DNA of 64,000 nucleotides from JBPOFY01 sp051252415 (GTDB lineage Bacteria; Verrucomicrobiota; Verrucomicrobiia; Opitutales; Coraliomargaritaceae), in assembly GCA_051252415.1 (NCBI GenBank), contig JBPOGA010000006.1, positions 62,001 through 126,000 of the forward strand, in the 5' to 3' direction. The first letter of the stretch is position 1, and each line of letters starts with the position of its first letter. A program made the position numbers and the translations under genes. This document shows, one piece after another, positions 44,000 to 51,799 of this stretch. Under the pieces are notes generated by a model, which was not told the DNA's origin, did no database searches, and was given only the letters and a program-made list of their open reading frames with translations.

Positions 44000-44243
44000 G
44001 GGCTACGCCGTTGTTCAAGTTGATCGTTCGAGTAAAGCCTACTGCGTTGTAAACGCTGATATTTGATAATTTGTTGTAGTCACTGCCGTGTTCTAAGTTC
44101 GTAAATCTGACAACTTGAATTCCAAACTCAAACGTCATAGGTAAGCCTGAAGTAGCGGGAGCTTCCAGTTCCCTGTTTTCCACAAAATGCGAGCAGGCTA
44201 CTCCCACTATTTTAAATCAGATACGCCAGCTTTTTAGGTACAT

Positions 44244-44325
44244 CGTAGAAGCGACACTCTTGTCGCTTTATACAGAGCAGATGTTCCCCACGAACGTAAT
44301 AAAGCGACAGGAGTATCGCTTCTAC
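44244..44325. repeat. GTAGAAGCGACACTC-family element, second copy
   Basis: The left arm CGTAGAAGCGACACTCTTGT (44244-44270) and inverted right arm (44300-44325) are the same sequence as at 14003-14078. The 340-bp gap 44000-44339 also holds a GTAGCGGGAGCTTCC / GGCTACTCCCAC pair (44152-44206) and no gene that I can recognise. Confidence 0.8.
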
Positions 44326-44339
44326 CAGCATCAAATTTA

Positions 44340-44852
44340 ATGAATCCCGATAATTTAGAAAAAATTTTTCAGGAGCTGAACGCGGCTGGCGTGCGCTATT
44401 TAGTGGTCGGTGGCATGGCAGTTATGGCGCATGGGTATTTGCGGATGACACGCGATCTAGATCTAGTCATTGCCTTGGATGGAGATAATCCGATTCGTGC
44501 ATTAACTGTCTTTTCCGAATTAGGTTATGCCCCCAATGTGCCAGTTAAATTAATGGATTTTGCTGATCCCATTAAGCGCAAGGAATGGCAGACGGAAAAA
44601 GGAATGATGGTTTATCAATTGGTGAGTCCGCGCTTGGTGGATTGCCCTGTGGATATATTTGTTGAAGAGCCGATGGCTTTTTCGGAGATGTATCCTGCCC
44701 GCGTTGACTATGTCCTGTCTGATGCCGTCTCGATCCCCGTTGTCGGTTTAGAGCATTTGAAATGTATGAAACAAGCTGCAGGTCGACCACGCGATTTAAT
44801 TGATTTAGAAGAACTGAATCAGTTGAGTGAAGCTACAGATGAAGAAGTCTGA
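44340..44852 (+). CDS. Nucleotidyltransferase (AbiEii/MNT-like)
   Basis: A 170-residue protein. The NTase core is GVRYLVVGGMAVMAHGYLRM followed by TRDLDLVIALD, with the Gly-Gly and paired Asp of the family. Such proteins act as toxins that modify tRNA or as partners in type IV-like toxin-antitoxin systems. The following small ORF overlaps its 3' end by 14 bases, as expected for a two-gene unit. It sits inside the polysaccharide locus between repeat elements and is unrelated to sugar synthesis. Confidence 0.75.
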   Translation: MNPDNLEKIFQELNAAGVRYLVVGGMAVMAHGYLRMTRDLDLVIALDGDNPIRALTVFSELGYAPNVPVKLMDFADPIKRKEWQTEKGMMVYQLVSPRLVDCPVDIFVEEPMAFSEMYPARVDYVLSDAVSIPVVGLEHLKCMKQAAGRPRDLIDLEELNQLSEATDEEV

Positions 44853-45000
44853 ACAACATCAATGGCGAAGTGGAACTTGGGCGGGCGCCGAACAAACACG
44901 TCGCCTTGCAGATCGTCGATTGAGTCTTCGACAGAAATTAGAATGGAATGCCAGAGCATTGAAATTCGCAGCGAAGCTGAAGCGTCCGCCCCAATTGTAG
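44839..45000 (+). CDS. Small basic protein, likely partner of the NTase
   Basis: A 53-residue protein starting MKKSEQHQWRSGTWAGAEQT and ending FAAKLKRPPQL. It overlaps the nucleotidyltransferase gene by 14 bases in another frame. The W...AE..R...LSLRQKLEWNARAL pattern is like the short proteins that accompany such NTases, but identity is uncertain. Confidence 0.55.
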   Translation: MKKSEQHQWRSGTWAGAEQTRRLADRRLSLRQKLEWNARALKFAAKLKRPPQL

Positions 45001-45127
45001 ACTTAGTTCTGAGCCTCGGAGATTTGTCGCATTAATTCATCGCAGTAAGATTCGCGTTAATCCGTGGCTAAAACTACGTCCGCAAAGTCCCTCATCGAGC
45101 ATCACTCCAAAATAATTCTTTATCATT

Positions 45128-45179
45128 AATTCTAGTTCATCAGTCATCAGAAGTAATTCGCGTCGCCCGCGAATTACTT
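45128..45179. repeat. Word repeat and 12-bp hairpin just before the wzy-like gene
   Basis: TTCATCAGTCATCAG words (45136-45150), then a perfect inverted repeat AAGTAATTCGCG/CGCGAATTACTT with a 5-nt loop (45151-45179). No ATG, GTG or TTG in frame lies between this and the conserved N-terminus. Confidence 0.7.
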
Positions 45180-45211
45180 TTCAAGAATGGCTCGTCACGA
45201 TTAGTGCATCC

Positions 45212-46693
45212 TTGACGCTTGCTTTCACCGCATGGGGCTTTGCAGGTGTGATTGCTTGGACCGTTCACGTCATGCTCGCAGGCGGCTTACTGACTTTGAT
45301 CTGTGCCTTATGGCCACGGAAAAGCAGAGGGCAGGATTCAGGTAGCGCAGGCGCGTCCCGCTCCGCACTCACTACTCAACCACTCAACCACTCAGCTGCC
45401 ATCGGCGCAGCAGCGTTACTCCGATGGCCAGCCTTCTGGTTCAGTGCACTCTTCCTTCTCTATCTTACGATTCAGGCCTTCAACCCTTCGGCTACTGTGG
45501 TCCACGGTGAAGGTGGCTGGTGGGTCGAAAAGATGACACCGCCTTTGGCGTCCTGGTTGCCTATGAGTGTTCAATCAGATTATGAGCCTATGAATGCTTA
45601 TAGAGTGTTGGAGTGGTTTACAGCATCATTCGTTTTAATGTGGGGGATGTGGGCAGGAATTACGCGTCGCAAGACCGCTCTGATCCTTCTCTGGGCCTTG
45701 ATCATCAGCGGTACGGCAATGGCCATGGTGGCAATCCTGCAAGATCTTGCCGAGGCCGATAAAGTTCTCTGGACTCTGAAATCCGCCAATCAGTATTTCT
45801 GGGGCTCGTTCTTTTACCGAAACCAAGGCGCGGGATATCTAAACCTTATCTTAGTGGCTATTGGGGTGCTGTATTTTTATCACGCTAAAAAAACCGAAGA
45901 AGCCGCGCAGAGTGGGGGGCCGCATTTTTTGCTTTTTATCTTTTTCGCGCTCGTAGTTGCCTCCGTCGGACTGGCCTTGTCTCGTGGAGGAATCATCTTT
46001 GCAGCGATCCTAGCAGTTGGCTTCATCTCCGCTGTAGTGCTTCAAGCACTTATCTCCAGTCTCCGGATCAGGAGTTCGATTGCAGTTTCACTCGTCGTAG
46101 CTGTTATACTCAGTGTTGGAGCACTTTCCATGATTAAGGAAATTGATGTCGAAGCGATTCAGACACGCTTCGGCGATGTCGGCCTCACGATTGATAATGC
46201 CGATCAAGATGTCCGTGCGCTCTCTAGCAAGGCGACATATTTAATGGCGCAAGATCGTGCATTGATGGGTTGGGGAGCTGGCTCATTCCGCTATATTTTC
46301 CCGATCTATCAGAAGGAGATTCCCGAGATCTTTTATGGTCGTTATCACCCAAAAAATGGATGGATCGGACGTCGCGTCTATCATTACGCACATAATGACA
46401 TTCTGCAGTTTTGGGCTGAATATGGAGCTATTGGGTGTGGCTTACTCCTCCTTACCTTCGCTTCGCTTATTTTCCCGGTTGTCAAAAACACTTTCCACTT
46501 TCCACTTTTCACTTTCCACTTGATTGTCGGCGTAGCCATCATCACCACCCATGCCTTTATGGAATTCATTCTCAACAGTCCTGCTTACTGGGTCGCTCTC
46601 GTTGGTTTTTTTGCTGGCATTGCAAAATTATTTCAATTGGAAACCTTACGTCGGCGGAGATTTAATTCTAGCAGAAGCGGCACATTGGCCTAA
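45212..46693 (+). CDS. Wzy/WaaL-type O-antigen polymerase or ligase
   Basis: A membrane protein of at least 493 residues and about 11 hydrophobic segments. The large periplasmic loop ends in YHYAHNDILQFWAEYGAIG, typical of the O-antigen ligase/polymerase (Wzy_C) family. Two in-frame repeat insertions are seen: SRGQDSGSAGASRSALTTQP (from 45325) and NTFHFPLFTFH (from 46486). The TTG at 45212 is conservative. The frame continues upstream as ITFQEWLVTISAS, which looks like the natural N-terminus, so an ATT at 45173 may be the true start. Confidence 0.8.
   Translation: MTLAFTAWGFAGVIAWTVHVMLAGGLLTLICALWPRKSRGQDSGSAGASRSALTTQPLNHSAAIGAAALLRWPAFWFSALFLLYLTIQAFNPSATVVHGEGGWWVEKMTPPLASWLPMSVQSDYEPMNAYRVLEWFTASFVLMWGMWAGITRRKTALILLWALIISGTAMAMVAILQDLAEADKVLWTLKSANQYFWGSFFYRNQGAGYLNLILVAIGVLYFYHAKKTEEAAQSGGPHFLLFIFFALVVASVGLALSRGGIIFAAILAVGFISAVVLQALISSLRIRSSIAVSLVVAVILSVGALSMIKEIDVEAIQTRFGDVGLTIDNADQDVRALSSKATYLMAQDRALMGWGAGSFRYIFPIYQKEIPEIFYGRYHPKNGWIGRRVYHYAHNDILQFWAEYGAIGCGLLLLTFASLIFPVVKNTFHFPLFTFHLIVGVAIITTHAFMEFILNSPAYWVALVGFFAGIAKLFQLETLRRRRFNSSRSGTLA
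45341..45398. repeat. Half GGTAGCG element plus CTCAACCA words inside the wzy-like gene
   Basis: GGTAGCGCAGGCGCGTCCCG (45341-45360) matches the arm at 31576-31600 with one change in the first 20 bp. It is followed by ACTCAACCACTCAACCACTC words (45374-45393). It is translated in frame within the first cytoplasmic loop. Confidence 0.8.
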
Positions 46694-46874
46694 CCACTTT
46701 CAGCGTATATCTGCCATCACGTAAAAGCGGCTAAATGTCGGCAGCTTGATGCTATCGTCAGCGTATAGGTAATTCAGCACCATAGCTTCTCATTCATCAT
46801 CATGTCACGTTAGAGCCTGGTTACGATGTGGATGACCCAGAAATTTAGTCAAGTCAGTAACTGCCGAATAAACT

Positions 46875-47687
46875 ATGTTTTCAGTTGTTATTCCAATTGG
46901 CCCAAGTCGAGATGGTCGTCGCGCGCTTGAATCACTTTCTGCCTCGGGCCTTTCTTCGGATGATGAGGTGATTGTAGTTGGGGACGGACATGTGGTGCCA
47001 GTCGAAGAATATAGGCTTGGTTTTAAAGTGCTTCAGGTCAATACCGCGAAGCCGAGTGGTGCCAGTGCGGCTAGGAACTTAGGCGTAAGTTCAAGTACGC
47101 AGCCCTTCCTTTGCTTTTTAGACGATGATGATGCGCACGAGGACGGGACATTGCGTTGTCTACGTGAGATGCTGATTAAGGATCCTGAATGTCGAACATG
47201 CTCACTTAGTTGGAAGTTCGATTCTGGGCGAAAAGTTTCTGCTGCCAGACGTCGATTGCCCCGTTTGGCAGATGGAAGCGCAATTGCGCGTCGTAACTTG
47301 TTTGGTGGCTGTTCGAGTATGTTAGTGCATAGAGATACATTTTTTGAGGCAGGTGGTTTTGATGAATCGATACCTTGCATGGAGGATTGGGATCTCTGGT
47401 TGAGGCTATCAAAGTCGACTCAAATTCATTGCCTAAATTTTCCATTAATTCGTTATTTTGATCATTTGGCTCCGAGACTTTCGACAGACAGAAAGGCTCG
47501 CATTGTAGGTTTGGAAATTCTACTGAAGAAACACGACGCTAATTGGAGCTCTTCAGTTCGAGCATTTCATTTATCGCGATTAGCTACGGAGTATTACAAG
47601 AGCGGGCAAGGCAGTTGGTGCTCGATATTACAAGTTCGAGCTCCTATCGCTTCTTTTTTATATGCGATTCGTTCGCTTCTTGGGTAG
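46875..47687 (+). CDS. Glycosyltransferase family 2
   Basis: A 270-residue GT-A protein. FSVVIPIGPSRDGRRALESL, SGASAARNLGVSSS, the FLDDDDA nucleotide/metal motif and PCMEDWDLWLRLS (catalytic region) are visible. It adds one sugar to the lipid-linked repeat unit at the inner membrane. No acceptor can be named. The 181 bp upstream hold no gene. Confidence 0.88.
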   Translation: MFSVVIPIGPSRDGRRALESLSASGLSSDDEVIVVGDGHVVPVEEYRLGFKVLQVNTAKPSGASAARNLGVSSSTQPFLCFLDDDDAHEDGTLRCLREMLIKDPECRTCSLSWKFDSGRKVSAARRRLPRLADGSAIARRNLFGGCSSMLVHRDTFFEAGGFDESIPCMEDWDLWLRLSKSTQIHCLNFPLIRYFDHLAPRLSTDRKARIVGLEILLKKHDANWSSSVRAFHLSRLATEYYKSGQGSWCSILQVRAPIASFLYAIRSLLG

Positions 47688-47768
47688 TAGCCATTTGTTC
47701 CTGCACTTGCCCATCGGGCACCCAGTTTAGTTACCCCTTCGGCGGGACTCAGGAGCATTAGTGCTATG

Positions 47769-47813
47769 TCCGCCATCCGCCATTACTCATTAGCCATTAT
47801 TAATTAGCCATCA
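47769..47813 (+). repeat. Word-repeat leader before a glycosyltransferase gene
   Basis: TCCGCCATCCGCCATTACTC followed by ATTAGCCATTATTAATTAGC: tandem CCGCCAT and TTAGCCAT words. It ends 5 bp before the GTG start at 47819. Confidence 0.65.
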
Positions 47814-47818
47814 ACTTC

Positions 47819-48934
47819 GTGCGAATATTACAAATCATTCCCGGCGCAGACAGCTTTCGTGTTTTCTTGCGTGAACTGACTCGAGCCCTAGTAGATGAGG
47901 GGCATGAGGTGCTCACCTTGTTTAATCCTATAGGAGGGATCTCGAATCAGCCTGTCGATGGCCCTGGGGAAATTCGCCACATAGCTTTCCCCCGTGGTGC
48001 CAATCCGGTGGGGCACTTGAAAATTGGTCGTGAAGTTCGGAAAGTCATCAAGGAGTTTCAGCCGGATATTATACATTCACATTTTTCTTCTGCTATTTTG
48101 ACGGCATCAATCGCACGTTTGGGAGGCAACTGCGGGGCAATGTGGTTCGGCACATTCCAGGGAATTCAATTCCCATTCTCCGAAGGGTTTCGTGGACAGT
48201 TGATACGATTCTCTGAGACGTTTGCGGCGTCACAGTTGGATCAAGTCTTTGTGCTGACTGAGGATGATCGTTCTGCCCTTTCAGATGCTGCATCAGGGGC
48301 CAACGTTCTAATTCAAGAGTCACTCGGCTTCGGTTGTCAGGATCGTTTTTTTGACACACCAATCCCTAATGCGGAAGCGCGCATTGCGTTTAGGGAGTCG
48401 TTGCGGCTTTCTGCAGAAGATGTTGTATTCATTTTTATCGGTCGAATGGTGGCGCATAAAGGCTTTCACTTGGCGGCTCGAGCGTTTATGGCTGCAGCTA
48501 AAGGAAATTCGAAATTACGCTGGATTGTAATTGGTGAGTGCGATCCGATTCATCCTACGGGATTGACGGAGCAAGAGTGGGCTCAGTTTGAGCAGCATGA
48601 CGCGGTTCGCTTTGTTGGAATTCAGAATGAGGTGCTACCGTATTTAGATGCAGCCGATGCAATGCTCTTTCCGACGAGTCGCGAGGGGATGCCTGTCAGT
48701 GTGATGGAGTCATTAGCTCGGCGTGTGCCAGTACTTACAAACTGTGTGCGTGGTTGCCGTGAGCTTATTAAGCCAGGTATGAACGGAGCATTTTTTACGG
48801 ATTCAAGTGTGGCCGCGATTCAAGATGTGATTGAGGCCTTCGAGCCCACAATCGGTGCCATTCCCGATGAGGAGATGCGTCGCTCGAACTGGATCGAAGA
48901 AACCAAACAGCTTTACAGGGACAGCAAAAGATAG
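47819..48934 (+). CDS. Glycosyltransferase family 4
   Basis: A 371-residue GT-B protein. RILQIIPGADSFRVFLRELTRALV at the start, IHSHFSSAI, the donor-site VFIFIGRMVAHKGFHLAARAF and LFPTSREGMPVSVMESLA with the conserved Glu motif. GTG start at 47819, preceded by a word repeat. It adds a sugar with retention of configuration. Confidence 0.88.
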   Translation: MRILQIIPGADSFRVFLRELTRALVDEGHEVLTLFNPIGGISNQPVDGPGEIRHIAFPRGANPVGHLKIGREVRKVIKEFQPDIIHSHFSSAILTASIARLGGNCGAMWFGTFQGIQFPFSEGFRGQLIRFSETFAASQLDQVFVLTEDDRSALSDAASGANVLIQESLGFGCQDRFFDTPIPNAEARIAFRESLRLSAEDVVFIFIGRMVAHKGFHLAARAFMAAAKGNSKLRWIVIGECDPIHPTGLTEQEWAQFEQHDAVRFVGIQNEVLPYLDAADAMLFPTSREGMPVSVMESLARRVPVLTNCVRGCRELIKPGMNGAFFTDSSVAAIQDVIEAFEPTIGAIPDEEMRRSNWIEETKQLYRDSKR

Positions 48935-49015
48935 AGGTGAGAGTTCCTCTCGCCCTCATACGGATCGCCACTTTCGTAGTCATTCTCACCTTCCCTCGGC
49001 ATGTAAACACAGCCA

Positions 49016-49846
49016 ATGTTACTCACTATAGTTACAGTTACTAAAAGCCCAGCCATAGGGTTCGAGGAAACATATACCTCAGTGCTACGTGAATTCGGTG
49101 AATACGATGATGTCGAGTATCTCATCAAAGATTGGGATGCCACGTCGGAATGGGCGGAATCTAGCTCACCCGCTGAAAACGCATTGGGTCTCCGCATTCG
49201 AAGAGTTAAAGGAAAAGATTCTGGTGTGTTTGATGCGATGAATCAATCGATCGAAGCGGCTAGAGGAACGTGGATGTTGTTTCTCAATGCAGGCGATTGG
49301 TTTGCGAATGGTTTTGCCAAGCACTTGCTTGCCGCGATTCAAGAACGGTCTGTGCGAGAGTTCTTGTATTTTGATGGAGTGACGGTGGATCATGGAGATC
49401 GACGTGAGTTTTTACGAAAGGCACCAGCAATTTTAGACCTCTCGCATTTTTATTATCATGCGCCGATACTGCACCCTTGTTTAGTCGTTCGTCGTGCGAA
49501 ATTGGCTCAAAACAATTTTGATTTAAATTACGATTTGGCCGCGGATTTCGATCTGATGGTTCGTCTCGTCTCAGACTCGTCCGTGGGCACTCATGTTTCT
49601 GAACCTGGAGCCTTTATACTCTCGGGTGGACTCAGTGAGCAGCAGCGGATACGTGCTCGTTTCCAAGCAACTCGATCACTGTGGAAGCACCGTCGCTCAC
49701 TGGTCGAGGGCCTTCGTATTGGTTTCGCATTTGTTCAGTTCTTAGTGCTTCACTGTATCATCGTTGGCCTTATCCATAAAGTGCCTATGCTTCAGCGTGG
49801 AGCACGGAAACATACTGGTGGGCAATCTGCCGGAACGTACTCTTAG
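49016..49846 (+). CDS. Glycosyltransferase family 2 (WcaA/WcaE-like)
   Basis: A 276-residue GT-A protein. TIVTVTKSPAIGFEETYTSV, GKDSGVFDAMNQSIEAARG and FLNAGDWF resemble colanic-acid type transferases, in which DSG.YDAMN and NAGD form the donor site. A C-terminal hydrophobic stretch (about 235-255) suggests membrane association. Confidence 0.85.
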   Translation: MLLTIVTVTKSPAIGFEETYTSVLREFGEYDDVEYLIKDWDATSEWAESSSPAENALGLRIRRVKGKDSGVFDAMNQSIEAARGTWMLFLNAGDWFANGFAKHLLAAIQERSVREFLYFDGVTVDHGDRREFLRKAPAILDLSHFYYHAPILHPCLVVRRAKLAQNNFDLNYDLAADFDLMVRLVSDSSVGTHVSEPGAFILSGGLSEQQRIRARFQATRSLWKHRRSLVEGLRIGFAFVQFLVLHCIIVGLIHKVPMLQRGARKHTGGQSAGTYS

Positions 49847-49898
49847 ATGATTGGGGGAAGTTCTCCAAGTGTCGCAAGCGATCTTCTAATTCACTACG

Positions 49899-49933
49899 AT
49901 TAGTCATCAGTAATTCGTCATCAGCTATTAGCG
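49899..49933 (+). repeat. Word-repeat leader before a glycosyltransferase gene
   Basis: ATTAGTCATCAGTAATTCGT followed by CATCAGCTATTAGCG, the same word set as at 45136-45150 and 60274-60300. It lies 32 bp before the next start. Confidence 0.6.
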
Positions 49934-49965
49934 GCAACGCTGACACCATTCGCGTCATCCATCTC

Positions 49966-50925
49966 ATGCGCAAACCACTTGAAGGGTATGTGAGCTATGA
50001 GCGATTATTCACTGATATTCGTAATGCCTTACCGAAGGATATAGAAGTCGAACTGGTTCACTCATGGTTTCATAGCCGAGGCATCTTTGGTCGTTTGTTG
50101 AATTGCATACAGGCTTTTTTTCTCAAGGCGGATGTGATTCACGTCACTGGCGATATTCATTATTTGGTGCCTGTATTATTCCGTCGCCGGAGTATATTAA
50201 CAATTCACGACCTGGCGCCTCTACGTCCCAAGAGCGGATGGAAGCGCCGAATTTTCCAATACCTATGGTATACCTTGCCGGTGCGTTGTGCTACGTGCAC
50301 CACCGTGATTACCGAAGCAATTAGGGAGGAAGTATTAGCCCTCTTCCCTAACGAGAAAATAGAAGTCAAAGTCATTCATAACTGCATTTCTGAGGAGTTT
50401 ACTCCTATTCCGAGAGATTGGCCAGAAGTCCCCGTCATACTTATGGTAGGCACACTCGTCCAAAAGAATGTTGAGCGTATGTGTTCTGCTCTAGAAGCTA
50501 TGCCGGTGTCAGTTCGAATCGTCGGGTGCTTGTCTGAAGATCAGCAGGGAGTTTTAGATAGCTTAAACTTACACTATGAAGTATTGGGGCGTATTACAGA
50601 CGAAGCACTCATTCAAGCGTATCGCGACTGTGATGTCTTGGCATTTGCCTCTCAATACGAAGGCTTTGGGATTCCTATAATTGAGGCGCAAGCAACAGGA
50701 CGTCCTGTGCTCACGAGTGATGTTCCTGCATTAGTTGAAGTCGCGGGCGAGGGCGCTCTCTTTGTAGATCCGATGTCGGTGGATTCTATTTCAGTGGGTT
50801 TTTCACGTCTTCTTTATGACGGCGACTTGAGGCAACATCTTGTGAACGAGGGTTTTAATAATATCCGTCGTTTTACTGCGCAAGCAGTGGCGAGTCGCTA
50901 CGCCAAAATCTATAGAGCTTGCTAG
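49966..50925 (+). CDS. Glycosyltransferase family 4
   Basis: A 319-residue GT-B protein, somewhat short. SILTIHDLAPLRPKSG, ILMVGTLVQKNVERM and VLAFASQYEGFGIPIIEAQATGRPVLTS (the E-x7-E type donor motif) are present. The N-terminal domain is reduced. Confidence 0.87.
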   Translation: MRKPLEGYVSYERLFTDIRNALPKDIEVELVHSWFHSRGIFGRLLNCIQAFFLKADVIHVTGDIHYLVPVLFRRRSILTIHDLAPLRPKSGWKRRIFQYLWYTLPVRCATCTTVITEAIREEVLALFPNEKIEVKVIHNCISEEFTPIPRDWPEVPVILMVGTLVQKNVERMCSALEAMPVSVRIVGCLSEDQQGVLDSLNLHYEVLGRITDEALIQAYRDCDVLAFASQYEGFGIPIIEAQATGRPVLTSDVPALVEVAGEGALFVDPMSVDSISVGFSRLLYDGDLRQHLVNEGFNNIRRFTAQAVASRYAKIYRAC

Positions 50926-50971
50926 ATCAAATATAGCGTATCGTTTGTAGCCAATAGACACAACAATCCCG

Positions 50972-51793
50972 ATGCTTCATCAAGTCCGTCTTGCCCTCAA
51001 TGGGCGCATCCCTTCAATCGCAAAATCAGCGTACCTAAAACTACGGGAGATAAACGCATCTCAACGCGCGCTACCCGACTTCCTTATTATCGGAGCACAG
51101 AAAGCAGGGACGACTTCGCTTTTTAACTACCTTTGCCAGCATCCTCAGGTCGTCGGCTCGGTTCCTAAAGAAATCTTCTACTTGTGCAGCCATCCTGAGC
51201 GTGGCGAACGCTGGTATCGTCGACATTTCCCAATACGCAATAAGTTGCAGGCGAATAATATGATCTGTGGAGAGGCAACTCCCATCATGCTCTGTGTGGA
51301 GCAAGCGCCCCAGCAAGCCCATGCACTGATTCCGAAAGCACGTATTATTGCTATCCTACGCGAACCTGCTGCACGCGCGGTGTCGCACTACCACCATCAA
51401 GTCCGTTTCGGCCATGAGAACCGCCCGATCGATGAAGTGTTCTCCTCCAAAAATATCGAACGTTGGAGGGCAGGAGAGTGCCCCGATCTGCCTCAACGCT
51501 GCTATTTTTCTTGGAGCGATTATGCCACCGGCCTAGAACTTTGGCTCGCACATTATCCTCAGAATCAACTATTAGTCTTGGAAGCAGAGGCCATGTATGC
51601 GGATACGCAGGCGATATTCAATCAGAGCTGTGATTTTCTGGGTATTCCCCGCCACGACCTCTCCAACGCGGCGGCCTTCAACGCCGGCCAACCGAGGCCC
51701 GCGAAGCCTCAAACCTTTGAAAGCCTCAAGGGCGCCTTTCATTCGCAAAACGAAATAGTTCGAAAACTAGGCTACGCCATGAGCTGGGCTTAA
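50972..51793 (+). CDS. PAPS-dependent sulfotransferase
   Basis: A 273-residue protein. The 5'-phosphosulfate loop is FLIIGAQKAGTTSLFNYL and the 3'-phosphate site is ILREPAARAVSHYHHQVRFG. It transfers sulfate from PAPS to a sugar hydroxyl, pointing to a sulfated polysaccharide. It lies 46 bp after a glycosyltransferase and 6 bp before a secreted glycosidase-like gene. Confidence 0.88.
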   Translation: MLHQVRLALNGRIPSIAKSAYLKLREINASQRALPDFLIIGAQKAGTTSLFNYLCQHPQVVGSVPKEIFYLCSHPERGERWYRRHFPIRNKLQANNMICGEATPIMLCVEQAPQQAHALIPKARIIAILREPAARAVSHYHHQVRFGHENRPIDEVFSSKNIERWRAGECPDLPQRCYFSWSDYATGLELWLAHYPQNQLLVLEAEAMYADTQAIFNQSCDFLGIPRHDLSNAAAFNAGQPRPAKPQTFESLKGAFHSQNEIVRKLGYAMSWA

Positions 51794-51799
51794 TCCATT

